Shown here: positions 22,003-33,802 of the stretch, one piece after another | How the letters are laid out: each line of letters opens with the position of its first letter | How positions within the stretch are numbered: the stretch's first letter is position 1 | NCBI GenBank assembly: GCA_020002185.1 | Contig: CM034533.1 | Span: 71,344,003-71,408,002 of the forward strand | From: Paraescarpia echinospica | Taxonomy: Eukaryota > Annelida > Polychaeta > Sabellida > Siboglinidae | DNA length: 64,000 nucleotides | Reading direction: 5' to 3' | Translations under genes and position numbers: made by a program | The notes under the pieces: generated by a model | The model's input: only the letters and a program-made list of their open reading frames with translations | Told to the model about the DNA's origin: nothing | The model's database searches: none

Positions 22003-24630
22003 CAGTACAAAGGTGGGGAGTGGTGGCACTGTGTTTAGAGCATGTGTTAGGTTTAGAACAAAGGTGGGGTGTCTTTGCCTATTGTTTAGTACATGTGTTA
22101 GGTTTAATACAAAGGTTGGATGTGGTGGCACTGTGTTTAGTGCATGTGTTAGGTTTAGTACAAAGGTGGGATGTGGTGGCACTGTGTTTAGTGCATGTGT
22201 TAGGTTTAGTACAAAGGTGGGGTGTGGTGGCACTGTGTTATGTGCATGTGTTATGTTTAGTACAAAGGGGTGTGTGGTGGCACTGTGTTTAGAACGTGTT
22301 AGGTTTAGTACAAAGGTGGGATGTCGTGGTGCTGTGTTTAGAATATCTGTTAGGGTTCGTACAAATGTGGGGTGTTGTAGTGCTGTTTTTAGAGCATGTG
22401 TTAGGTTTAGTACAAAGGTGGTGTCTCGTGGCGTTGTGTTTAGGGCATATGTTAGGTTTAGTATAAAGGTGGGGTGTCATGGCGCTGTGCTTAGAGAATA
22501 TGCGTTAGGTTTAGTACAAAGGTGGGGTGTGGTGGAGCTGTGTTTAGAGCATGTTTTAGGTTTAGTACAAAGGTGGGGTGTGGTGGAGCTGTGTTTAGAG
22601 CATGTTTTAGGTTTAGTACAAAGGTGGGGTGTGGTGGAGCTGTGTTTAGAGCATGTGTTAGGTTTAGTAGAAAGGTGGGGTGTCATGGTGCTGTGCTCAG
22701 AGCATGCGTTAAGTTTATTACAAAGGTGGGGTGTGGTGGCGCTGTGTTTAGACCATGTGTTAGGTTTAGTATGAAGGTGGGGTTTGATGGAGCTGTCTTT
22801 AGAGCATGTGTTAGGTTTAGTACAAAGGTGGGGAGTCTTTGCGTAGTGTTTATTGCATGTGTTAGGTTTAGTACAAAGGTGGGGTGTCTTTGCATAGTGT
22901 TTAGTGCATGTGTTAGGTTTAGTACAAAGGTGGTATGTGGTGGCACTGTGTTTAGTGCATGTGTTAGGTTTAGTACAAAGGTGTAATGTGGTGGCGCTGT
23001 GTTTAGTGCATGTGTTAGGTTTAGTACAAAGGTGTAATGTGGTGGCGCTGTGTTTAGTGCATGTGTTAGGTTTAGTACAAAGGTGGGGTGTGGTGGCGCT
23101 GTGTTTAATGCATGTGTTAGGTTTAGAACTAAGGTGGGGTGTGGTAGCGCTGTGTTTAGAGCATGTATTAGGTTTAGTACAAAGGTGTGATGTGGTGGTG
23201 CTGTGTTTAGTGCATGTGTTAGGTTTAGAACAAAGGTGGGGTGTGGTGGCGCTGTGTTTAGAGCATGTGTTAGGTTTAGTACAAAGGTAGGGTGTGGTGG
23301 CGCTGTGTTTAGAGCATGTTTTAGGTTTAGTACAAAGGTGAGGTGTCTTTGCATAGTGTTTAGTGCATGTGTTAGGTTTAGCACAAAGGTGGGATATGGT
23401 GGCACTGTGTTAAGTGGATGTGTTAGGTTTAATACAAAGGTGAGGTGTTGTGGCCCTGTGTTTAGAGCATGTGTTAGGTTTAGTACAAAGGTGGGGTGTC
23501 GTGCGCTGTGTTTAGTGCATGTGTTAGGTTTAGTACAAAGGTGGGGTGTGGTGGTGCTGTGTTTAGAGCATGTGGGCTTGGTACAAAGGGGTGTGGTGGC
23601 TCTGTGTTTAGTGGATGTGTTAGGTTTAGTACAAAGGTGGGATGTGGTGCCACTGTGTTTCGTGCATGTGTTAAGTTTAATACAAAGGTGAGGTGTTGTG
23701 GCCCTGTGTTTACAGCATGTGTTAAGTTTAGTACAAAGGTGGGGTGTTGTGCGCTGTGTTCAGTGCATGTGTTAAGTTTAATACAAAGGTGGGATGTGGT
23801 GGCCCTGTGTTAAGTGGATGTGTTAGGTTTAATACAAAGGTGAGGTGTTGTGGCCCTGTGTATAGAGCATGTGTTAGGTTTAGTACAAAGGTGGGGTGTC
23901 GTGTGCTGTGTTTAGTGCATGTGTTAGGTTTAGTACAAAGGGGGGTGTGGTGGCGCTGTGTTTAGAGCATGTGTTAGGTTTAGTACAAAGGTGGGGTGTC
24001 ATGTGATGTGTTTAGAGCATGTGTTAGGTTTAGTACAAAGGTGGGATGTGGTGGCGCTGTGTTTAGAGCATGTGTTAGGTTTAGTACAAAGGTGGGATGT
24101 GGTGGCGCTGTGTTAAGTGGATGTGTTAGGTTTAATACAAAGGTGAGGTGTTGTGGCCCTGTGTATAGAGCATGTGTTAGGTTTAGTACAAAGGTGGGGT
24201 GTCGTGTGCTGTGTTTAGAGCATGTGTTAGGTTTAGTACAAAGGGGGGTTGTCGTGGCACTGTGTTAAGTGCATGGGTTAGGTTTAGTACAAAGGTGGGA
24301 TGTGGTGTCACTGTGTTTAGTGCATGTGTTAGGTTTAATACAAAGGTGAGGTGTTGTGGCCCTGTGTTTAGAGCATGTGTTAGGTTTAGTACAAAGGTGG
24401 GGTGTCGTGCACTGTGTTGAGTGCATGTGTTAGGTTTAGTTCAAAGGTGGGGTGGGGTGGCGATGTGTTTAGAGAATGTGTTAGGTTTAGTACAAAGGTG
24501 GGGTGTCGTGCACTGTGTTGAGTGCATGTGTTAGGTTTAGTTCAAAGGTGGGGTGGGGTGGCGCTGTGTTTAGAGCATGTGTTAGGTTTAGTACAAAGGT
24601 GGGGTGTCTTGGCACTATGTTTAGTTCAAA
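22003..24630. repeat. 51-bp minisatellite
   Basis: About 51 copies of a unit with TTAGGTTTAGTACAAAGG, TGGGGTGTGGTGGCGCTG and TGTTTAGAGCATGTG. Variants lack one to three bases. Because 51 is a multiple of three, several frames on both strands stay open for hundreds of bases and give 17-residue peptide repeats, for example THALNTAPPHPTFVLNL on the minus strand. It lies inside an intron of the IP3R-like gene; no start, splice or codon signal supports translation. Confidence 0.97.
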
Positions 24631-24705
24631 TCCTCTTGCTGCCATTTTGAAGCTTGCATAATTTGATTCGTTCCACGTTACTTCCATTCAATCAGCTGTG
24701 AATAC

Positions 24706-25106
24706 CCCAGCTAGCAAATCTCATTGGACCATTGAAGTAAGCCAGGACTTTTTCATTGGCCCATGGTTGGTTTCACTGATTGACCCAAGGATGATTGGAG
24801 CTCCACGCCGGGTATAATGCCAATTATAACTTCAATGGCCCTCTACTGGCCCAATGATTGGACCATTGAAGGGCCAATGAGATACCAATGAAAATGCCAA
24901 TGAAATGCCAGTGAGACAAATGAGATGCCAATGAGACAACATTGAAATTCGAAAAAAATATCGACGCATTTTATGTTTAGTTATACTGCAATCATACAAC
25001 ATACAATTAACGATACAAACCAATGATGGCAAACCAATGACAAACCATCATTGGCCCAATCATGGTTCTGCAGCTATCATAGGTTCAATGAGCTTTGTTA
25101 ACTGGG
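24706..25106. mobile_element. CATTGG-rich MITE
   Basis: The ends are imperfect inverted repeats: CCCAGCTAGCAAATCTCATT at 24706 and CAATGAGCTTTGTTAACTGGG ending at 25106, about 21 of 25 positions pairing. The interior is full of short CCAATGA and ATTGG units. A second copy with the identical left end starts at 27302. Target duplication is unclear (TAC/TAT). Confidence 0.65.
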
Positions 25107-25239
25107 TATTACTGCGTGAGTTTCTAGGTTGAATAGTTTTAGGACCAGCGCCATTACCACGTGTGTTTGTAGGGTAAATACATTTCACACCAGCGCCTTT
25201 ATCATATGTATGTTGACATGTTTCCATGGCAACTACCAG

Positions 25240-25329
25240 AACCATCTGGTGGTGTTTGACAACAAAGTGTGCGACTACATCAACTACATTCTCCGAGGCT
25301 CTCGGTTCCTCGGCTGCTCCTATAGAGAG
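25240..25329 (+). CDS. IP3R-like exon 3
   Basis: A 30-codon exon, phase 0-0, reading NHLVVFDNKVCDYINYILRG and then SRFLGCSYRE, with GTACAC as donor. The acceptor ACTACCAG lacks a good pyrimidine tract. The true start could be slightly upstream, because GNYQ in the same frame also fits the family (LQNYL). It continues the RIH-associated region of exon 2. Confidence 0.55.
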
Positions 25330-26568
25330 GTACACATCTTAAATTAACACCAGACATGTTGAGTCTCCTGGATTCTATGCCAATGAATCAAAGGAAACTC
25401 TTTGTAGCCTAATAAAGCCAGTGAGCTAATTGCAATCTGACTGAGCAGCCTGAGCTAATTCTCATGAACCAGGACACTTGACCAAGGCAGTTTGGACAAC
25501 AAAGGGGTTGTTTAGATCATGCCTTGGGTTGACTAGATAACAGCAACTGTTTAACTATAATCTTCTTGTGTCTTGCCTGTAGTTGACATTGCATATAGGC
25601 TTTGGACAAGCACCGTAAACCGCGTTTGTAGAACAAAGTGTAATCCATTTCAATCTATATTCAAATAATTTCCGTCGATCCATCTACACTGTGTACACGT
25701 TTTATTTGATTCATGTATATCTGTAAATGTTACAACTTGAACACGTTATAAGTGAAAATATGTATTTTATAACATCAAATGCTCCATCAACAAGGCCAAG
25801 GCAAAGGTCACAAACAATAAATTCATCACACATGTCTCCATCACAGGGGCCATGATGACAAACTGAAGAAAATACAATGCTTAGTTCTGGTCCTTGTATA
25901 CCTGTGAATATTATATAAGTTATATTTGTAATAAAAGAAGATGTATTTACTGCATATATGCATGGTTTTTTGTACCATAATGATATATTGAATGAATGAA
26001 CACATATGCCTAGAACATAAAATTAGTCAACTTTTTCTTCTTTCTACCATACCTATGAAGCCACACATATTTGAGTTTACTTGTTCACGTATAATTTGTT
26101 TAACGTAACTCATTAAATATGTATTAACATGCTTTTATGTGCCACTGATTTAAAAGCAGATGTGTAATGCATTTGGAAATAAAACTGATATGTGACCCTT
26201 TTCATCAGGTGAAATACTCTGATTTATATGCAATTCCATGAAACCTTAGCTGAGACCCCCGATTTACAATTTTCCGATATCCTCTGATTTACGTATAAAT
26301 GCACGATTTTCTGAGACCCTCTGATTTACGTATATATATATTAATCTCCTGAAACTTAAAATGTATGCTTAACATGTTTTATTGGAATAAAACAAAATCA
26401 CACAGCTTAACTAAGCTATATCTAAATTGACGACCTATCGTGCAGTGTCAAACACACAATAAGTATATCAAGAACACAGATTTCTAACAAGTAGTACTTG
26501 GATTTTTGGTGAATAGTTAGTAAGTAGTAATTTCCTTGGTCATCTGTTATTTCATTTACTGTTTCCAG
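25330..26568. other. Intron
   Basis: AT-rich intron. A short motif (GAGACCCCCGATTTACA, near 26250) is repeated two or three times in altered form. No other element was seen. Confidence 0.45.
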
Positions 26569-26652
26569 GTTCTCACTTTGAAGAAATCCATTGCCATGAT
26601 GATAGTTGTGCTGATTGAAGAAGATATTAGCAAATGTGGTCCAGGAGCCAAG
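26569..26652 (+). CDS. IP3R-like exon 4
   Basis: A 28-codon exon, phase 0-0, between a strong acceptor (ACTGTTTCCAG) and GTACAA. It encodes VLTLKKSIAMMIVVLIEED, which aligns with the IP3R stretch LxLKxNASKLLLALMESR just after the RIH-associated domain. Confidence 0.68.
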
Positions 26653-26664
26653 GTACAATTTTAT

Positions 26665-27075
26665 AATAATAATGGATAGTTCTTATATAGCGCAAATCTT
26701 GTAAGCAAAAAACTCAGTGCGCTAGTACATGTCATTCACACTCACATATATACATAACAGACTATACAGATACATACATGGACCACTTAGACTAGGGAGA
26801 AAGCTTGTCGGAACAGATGTCTTTAACCAGGGTTTAAATTCAGATAGAGTAGGGGTATTTCGCAGACTGACAGGCAGTGAATTCCAGAGAGTGGGTGCGA
26901 TGAAGCTAAAAGAGCGCTCACCAACAGACTTAAGGTTACGTCTAGGTATACTTAGCAGCTTCTCGCTAGATCATTTTTTTGATATCTCGCCTCACTACAC
27001 ACTTTTTTATTTTGTATTTGTTCTGCCTATAGTAATAATGAAAACATTAAGAATTTCACGAAGATATAGTGATAT
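26665..27075 (+). repeat. Dispersed repeat with TTATATAGCGC head
   Basis: The head AGTTCTTATATAGCGCAAAT is related to repeats common in marine invertebrate genomes. A later block, AATTCCAGAGAGTGGGTGCG, is shared with 51560-51600 in a related repeat. A short piece of the head (AGTTCTTATACAGCGCAGTA) is also present at 42520 inside the foldback element. Confidence 0.55.
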
Positions 27076-27301
27076 AATTCAGAGCTTCTAGGAAAATAAA
27101 TTAGTTATGTAAGGATAATGTAATTCTGACTGAGGACACCTGACATACAGTGTAACCTCTAATTTGACTTGACATTTTGCATAAATCCATAATATATTTG
27201 TTATTGGTTAACCGAGTTCAAACAAGAATATATCACTCGGCTTATTCGCACTTCATGCCCGCCCATACTGGAAAACAATACATATGCAGGGAATCTGTAC
27301 G

Positions 27302-29955
27302 CCCAGCTAGCAAATCTCATTGGACCAATCGTGGCTTCAGAAACTATGATTGGGCTAATAATGGTTTGTCATTGGCTTGCCATCATTGGTTAGCCATTGA
27401 AAAAACATCATGGTTTGTCATTGGTTTGCCATCATTGGTTAGCCATTGAAAAAACATCATAGGCCCAGTAATGTATGCCATATGTTTGCCATAATTGGTT
27501 TATCATTGTCAAAACACCATTGGCCCAATAATGGCTGTCATTGGTTTGCCATTGCAAAAACAGCATTGATCAAATAATGGCTATCATTGGTTAAAATGTC
27601 ATTGGTTTGCCATTGAAAAGTATCCATGGGTTAATTATGGTTGTTTTGGGCGCCTTCATAATTGGTTTGCCATGTAATAACATAATTGATAAGAAAATAT
27701 CACTTTTGTGCCATTGATGCGTGTCATTGGCTACTAATGATATACCTATATAATATGGAACATTTGCACCACGCAGTGAGACGAATATAGATCAAAGGTG
27801 TGAAACAACGATTCGCCCACAGTGACGGCACATGAACGTCGGTTATTTCTGTCCTTTTGGGGTAGTTAATGTTCTAGTTCGCTCTTGTCGACGCTACCTT
27901 CTTGTTTTAGCAATCAACTGCCCTTAATTGTTTTCTACAGTTTCTTAAAATTGTGACCTCTGGATCTGTGTAGTCATTGTACAGTTTGTAAACAAGTCAA
28001 ACGTTCAAAGACTATTTTGGTTTGGGCTTTAACTTAGTCAGTTGCCTTATTCAGTACAGTTACAAAAGGTAATAAATACAACCTGTGTATATATTTACAT
28101 TTGCTCTATTACAACGTGTTGTATAGAGTATTCTTAACATTCTAATAACACAATAATTAACTAGAAGTTAAAAGTTACAATTAAAATTAACATATTTAAT
28201 TGGCTCGCACCACATTTTCACCTGGTAGTGCTGACAGTCAATATAGAACAAATTAGCGTACCGCTTGCAACAGTTTTCAATTTGTCATTAGAAGAGGGAG
28301 TGGTTCCTTTAGAATGGAAAGAGGCAAACATTATACCGTTATTTAAACAAGGTTCGAGAAACAAGTCAGAGAACTATAGACCAGTGAGTTTAACATCAGT
28401 GATTTGCAAATTATTAGAAAGATTAATTAAAGATCACATGGTGGATTTTCTTGTTAAACAAAACTTGATCAACCCATCTCAACATGGTTTTTTAAAGCAA
28501 GGTCATGCTTAACAAATATGTTATGTTTTTTGGAAGACATCACTAAGTGGGTAGATGAGGGATCACCAGTAGATATCGTCTACTTAGATTTTCAAAAAGC
28601 TTTCGACAAAGTACCACATCAAAGATTACTGCTGAAACTAAAGGCCCATGGCATAGGAAATGGTATAATAAACTGGATAGAACAATGGCTGATTGACAGA
28701 AGACAACGTGTAGTAGTTGATGGGGAGGCTTCAAACTGGAAATCGGTATTGAGTGGGGTACCACAGGGATCAGTACTAGGACCTATATTATTCTTAATAT
28801 ATATCAACGATTTGGATGATGAAATAACAAGCAAGGTGTTGAAATTTGCGGATGATACAAAAGTGTTTAGAAGGATTAAAAGTGATGGAGATAGACAGCA
28901 TTTACAAGATGATCTTGACAGGTTGATCAAATGGTCTGAAAAGTGGCTAATGCTGTTCAATTTTGGGAAATGTAAATGCCTCCACACAGGACATGGGAAC
29001 GAAGAGGTAGAATATACAATGGGGGGTACTGTACTAAGTACTACTGAAAAAGAAAAGGACTTAGGTTTAACCATTAGTGCTGATATGAAGGTTTCAGAGC
29101 AGTGCGGAATTGCAGCTTCAAAGGGAAATCAAATCCTTGGATTAATTAGGCGAAACATAACGTATAAGGAAAAAGAGCTAATAATACCGCTGTACAAAAC
29201 AATAATTAGGCCTCATTTAGAATATTGTATTCAAGCGTGGAGGCCATATCGGAGGAAGGACATAGATATGCTAGAAAGAGTACAGAGGAGAGCAACTAAA
29301 ATGATACAAAAACTGAGGGATCTTAGTTACGAAATACGCCTAAAAAAATGCGGTTTAACAACACTAGAGACCAGGAGATTGAGAGGAGATCAGATAGAAG
29401 TGTTTAAAATATTGAATGGTTATGAAAATATTGATAGAAATATATTTTTTTCAGTTAAGAAAGATAGAAGGACTAGAGGACATGAAGTTAGATTAGCAAA
29501 GGAGCAGAGTAGATTAGATATAAGAAAGTTTTCATTTTCACAAAGGACTGTAAATGAATGGAACTGATTATCTGCTGATTGTGTGGGTGCTAGTAGCGTG
29601 AATATGTTTAAAAATAAAATCGACACATACCTCAGACAGGCGGGATACACATAGATAAAAGGGTCGGTCTCTCGATAAGCCAAAGGGCTTCCTTGTCCAC
29701 CTGCCACCTAGAGTTAATTCTCTGGATGGCAATCTTGTTAAATCTTGTTATATATATGACTTAACTACCATGCAAGCAGTAAAGGTATGTGGTTATAAAC
29801 ATAAATCTGATATGTATGGTTAATTGTATGCCAGTTTGTTAGCATGCTGTATGATTGCAATATAACTACGTATAACATGTTTTTCAAATTTCAATGGAAT
29901 CTCATTGGCCTTTCATTTGCGTCTTATTGGTATTTCATTGGCGTCTCATTGGCTG
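27302..29955 (+). mobile_element. Second CATTGG-rich MITE, split by a CR1 insertion
   Basis: The left end is identical to the element at 24706 for 25 bases. From 27340 to 27740 it holds tandem CATTGGTTTGCCATTG-like units. The CR1 copy at 28241-29750 interrupts it. CATTGGC units resume at 29900 and end near CATTGGCTGGG at 29953. The right terminus matches the family only over about ten bases, so the outer limit is uncertain. Confidence 0.5.
28241..29750 (+). mobile_element. CR1-like retrotransposon, 5'-truncated (copy c)
   Basis: It begins within the RT domain and runs to the 3' terminal repeats (AATCTTGTTAAATCTTGTT). The sequence is nearly identical to the full element at 34557-38747. Differences include a frameshift near 28495 (after QHGFLK) and a TGA near 29566 replacing an arginine codon (NEWN then stop), so the 349-codon frame 28518-29567 is a relic. 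Active-site FADD is present. The high identity implies recent insertion. It sits in an intron of the IP3R-like gene, inside a MITE. Confidence 0.93.
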
Positions 29956-30041
29956 GGTGGTGTGAAATGTCTTTGATGATGTCTACAAGTATGTTATTGT
30001 GATAAGGTACAAGTGTGTTAGTAATAAGGTTTACCTTGCAG

Positions 30042-30110
30042 GAAGTCTGTGAAGCCCTTGATGCAGAGACCATCTGGCAAATTGTCGTGGAGAGTTACCA
30101 ACAAGCTAAT
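30042..30110 (+). CDS. IP3R-like exon 5
   Basis: A 23-codon exon, phase 0-0, between TTACCTTGCAG and GTATGTG. It reads EVCEALDAETIWQIVVESY and aligns with the IP3R stretch around ILxxLRPQELVDVIKKAY. Confidence 0.65.
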
Positions 30111-30908
30111 GTATGTGATAAACTCTGTTAGTTATTTCCCACATAGGCTAACAGAGTTAGTTATTTCCCACATTGTGTTTGTTGTGTTTTAACAGGTTGT
30201 TTTTACTGAGCCATAATTGTTTCAGTTAGTAATTATTAGGGGTTACCTTTAGGTGTAGTAGTTTGTGAATAGTATCAAGACTTGGGCATTTTGTAGCTAG
30301 GTATGTTTTTCCCTTTTATGTACTTATATACATCATGTGATCAATGTAACTAGTTACTACCAGTAACTACCTTCAATGTTTTTTTAATCTTTCGTGGGAC
30401 TATTTATATTGTCCACTTGTACTGTCATGTCGTGTTTCCTCCCAGCTGTGCACACTAGACTGCAGGCTTTGTATATACTTCCCACTGTGCACAGCGATAA
30501 TGTCCTTGTCAAGTCTGTCTAATGTCAGTAAAGTGCGGATTGCCAAAGGGATGCGCAGTACTCATGGGGAAACTCGCAAACAGGCATTTTAAAAGCAGTT
30601 GATGGGGATGACTACTACATGATTATATATGAAAAGCATCGTTAATTTATGGCCCAGAAAACTACCCATACACCTAATTGCTGCACATGGTTGGTTGCAG
30701 ACCCAACAGTCCTGGAGATTGTGTTGTTTGCTATTATGCATTTGGCCCTATTCTGGTTGTGTGTAAGACGATTACATTAATCCACAATCTATTGATTTTT
30801 TAAGAAAAAAATTATGTATTTCATTTTGACACATACAGAAGGACAAGTTTCAGTTTCATCTGAACTTCATTCTTCTGTCTGTAGATGTGTCTCGGCTGTT
30901 TCTTGTAG
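30111..30908. other. Intron
   Basis: Unique sequence containing a short direct repeat near 30125-30175 (AACTCTGTTAGTTATTTCCC and relative). No other element was seen. Confidence 0.5.
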
Positions 30909-31017
30909 AGCCTGAAGGAGTGTGCGGAGTTGAAGGAAGACGTGTCGGAGCTCGACTTCCACTACTACCACATCCTGTGTCGCATGAGAGACCTCTACCC
31001 CCAGGCCCACCTCGACA
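30909..31017 (+). CDS. IP3R-like exon 6, its 3' end is the seed of the 35-bp array
   Basis: Acceptor TTTCTTGTAG. The exon encodes ECAELKEDVSELDFHYYHIL and then CRMRDLYPQAHLD, corresponding to the IP3R helix HNIYILALQLSRHNKQLQ. Ending it at 31017 with donor GTACGT leaves one base, which joins the two-base start of the next exon to give HLD-R-LLKM. This phase match fixes the donor. The last 16 exonic bases are the first part of the 35-bp repeat unit. Translation without splicing would stay open for about another 180 residues. Confidence 0.72.
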
Positions 31018-33487
31018 GTACGTACAGTGTATATATTAGACCCACCTCGACAGTACGTACAGTGTATATATCAGGCCCACCTCGACAGTACGTACAGTGT
31101 ATATATCAGGCCCACCTCGACAGTACGTACAGTATATACATATCAGGCCCACCTCGACAGTACGTACAGTATATATATATATCAGGCTCACCTCGACAGT
31201 ATGTACAGTATATATATCAGGCCCACCTCGACAGTACGTACATTGTCTATATCAGGCCCACATCGACAGTACGTACAGTATATATATATCAATCCCACCT
31301 CGACAGTACGTACAGTATATATATATATATATCAAGCCCACCTCGACAGTACGTACAGTGTATATATCAGGCCCACCTCGACAGTACGTACAGTGCATAT
31401 ATCAGACCCACCTCGACAGTACATACAGTATATATATCAGACCTACCTCGACAGTACATACAGTGTATATATCAGGCCTACCTTGACCGTACGTACAGTG
31501 TATATATCAGGCCCACCTTGACAGTACGTACAGTGTATATATCAGGCCCACCTTGACAGTACGTACAGTGTATATATCAGGCCCACCTTGACAGTACGTA
31601 CAGTGTATATATCAGGCCCACCTTGACAGTACGTACAGTGTATATATCAGACCCACCTTGACAGTACGTACAGTGTATATATCAGGCCCACCTTGACAGT
31701 ACGTACAGCATATATATCAGGCCCACCTCGACAGTACGTACAGTGTATATATCAGGCCCACCTTGACAGTACGTACAGCGTATATATCAGGCCCACCTCG
31801 ACAGTACGTACAGTATATATCAGGCCCACCTTGACAGTACGTACAGCGTATATATCAGGCCCACCTCGACAGTACGTACATTGTATATATCAGGCCCACC
31901 TCGACAGTACGTACAGTGTATATATCAGGCCCACCTCGACAGTACATACAGTGTATAGATCAGGCCCAGCTCTACAGTATGTACAGTATATATCAGGCCC
32001 ACCTCGACAGTACGTACATTGTATATATCAGGCCCACCTCGACAGTACGTACAGTGTATATATCAGGCCCACCTTGACAGTACGTACAGCGTATATATCA
32101 GGCCCACCTCGACAGTACGTACATTGTATATATCAGGCCCACCTCGACAGTACGTACAGTGTATATATCAGGCCCACCTTGACAGTACGTACAGCATATA
32201 TATCAGGCCCACCTCGACAGTACGTACATTGTATATATCAGGCCCACCTCGACAGTACGTACAGTGTATATATCAGGCCCACCTCGACAGTACATACAGT
32301 GTATATATCAGGCCCAGCTCTACAGTATGTACAGTATATATCAGGCCCACCTCGACAGTACGTACATTGTATATATCAGGCCCACCTCGACAGTACGTAC
32401 AGTGTATATATCAGACTCACCTTGACAGTACGTACAGTGTATATATCAGACTCAACCTGACAGTATGTACAGTGTATATATCAGGCCCACCTCGACAGTA
32501 CGTACAGTGTATAAATCAGGCCCACCCCGACAGTATATACAGTGTATATATCAGGACCACCTCGACAGTACGTACAGTGTATATATCAGACCCACCTTGA
32601 CAGTATGTACAGTGTATATATCAGGCCCACCTCGACAGTACGTACAGTGTATATATCAGACCCACCTTGACAGTATGTACAGTGTATATATCAGGCCCAC
32701 CTCGAGAGTACGTACAGTGTATATATCAGACCCACCTTGACAGTATGTACAGTGTATATATCAGGCCCACCTCGACAGTACGTACAGTGTATATATCAGA
32801 CCCACCTTGACAGTATGTACAGTGTATGTATCAGGCCCACCTCGAGAGTACGTACAGTGTATATATCAGACTCACCTTGACAGTACGCACAGTGTATATA
32901 TCAGACCCACCTCGAGAGTACGTACAGTGTATATATCAGACTCACCTTGACAGTACGCACAGTGTATATATCAGACCCACCTTGACAGTATGTACAGTAT
33001 ATATCAGGCCCACCTCGACAGTACGTACAACGTATATATCAGACTCACCTTGACAGTACGTACATTGTATATATCAGGCCCACCTCGACAGTACGTACAG
33101 TGTATATATCAGAATCATCTTGACAGTACGTACAGTGTATATATCAGACTCAACTTGACAGTACGTACAGTGTATATATATCAGGTCCACCTCGACAGTA
33201 TGCACAGTGTATATATCACGTCCACCTCGACAGTACGTACAGTGTATATATCAGACTCACCTTGACAGTACGTACAGTGTATATATCAGGCCCACCTTGA
33301 CAGTATGTACAGTGTATAAATCAGGCCCACCCCGACAGTACGTAAAGTATATATATCAGACTCACCTTGACAGTACGTACAGTGTATATATCAGGTCCAC
33401 CTTGACAGTATGCACAGGGTATATATCCCGCCCACCTCGACAGTATGTACAGTATATATATCGGACCTACCTTGACTGTACGTACAC
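31002..33487. repeat. 35-bp minisatellite made of an exon/intron boundary
   Basis: About 71 tandem copies of CAGGCCCACCTCGACA followed by GTACGTACAGTGTATATAT. The first copy is the real junction: 16 bases of exon and 19 of intron. Later copies show CTTGACA, TATGTAC and short TA-length variants. Nearly every copy keeps GACAGTACGTAC, the sequence around the genuine donor. Confidence 0.97.
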
Positions 33488-33802
33488 AGAGTGACAGGCC
33501 CAAAGTTAGGTCTATAGTTATTTACTTATATGGTTGTGATATGTTTTTCTAGAGGGGCTTTCTCCAGAGGGCGCCACTGTTGTGTTACGTTCGTTCTACC
33601 GTTGCCGTACTTGATGACAGCCGGTCAGCGGGAACTAGTTTAAAATCAAAATAATATAATGGTGACGACTGCTGCGCTTGTTTTGTTGCTCCTTGGGTGG
33701 GTGTAAGCTAGTCCGTAAATATTGTGATTACAAGTTAATCATGGCAATGAACAATGTAGACCCCTTTGCAGAAATACATATATGTGGTATTGCCTGCGTC
33801 AG
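33488..33802. other. Intron, 3' part
   Basis: Unique sequence between the array and the next acceptor. Nothing else was recognised. Confidence 0.5.

Noticed and set aside
28237..28512. Host gene joined to a reverse transcriptase
   Set aside because: The open frame begins a few bases before the truncated CR1 copy; the extra residues come from flanking intron.
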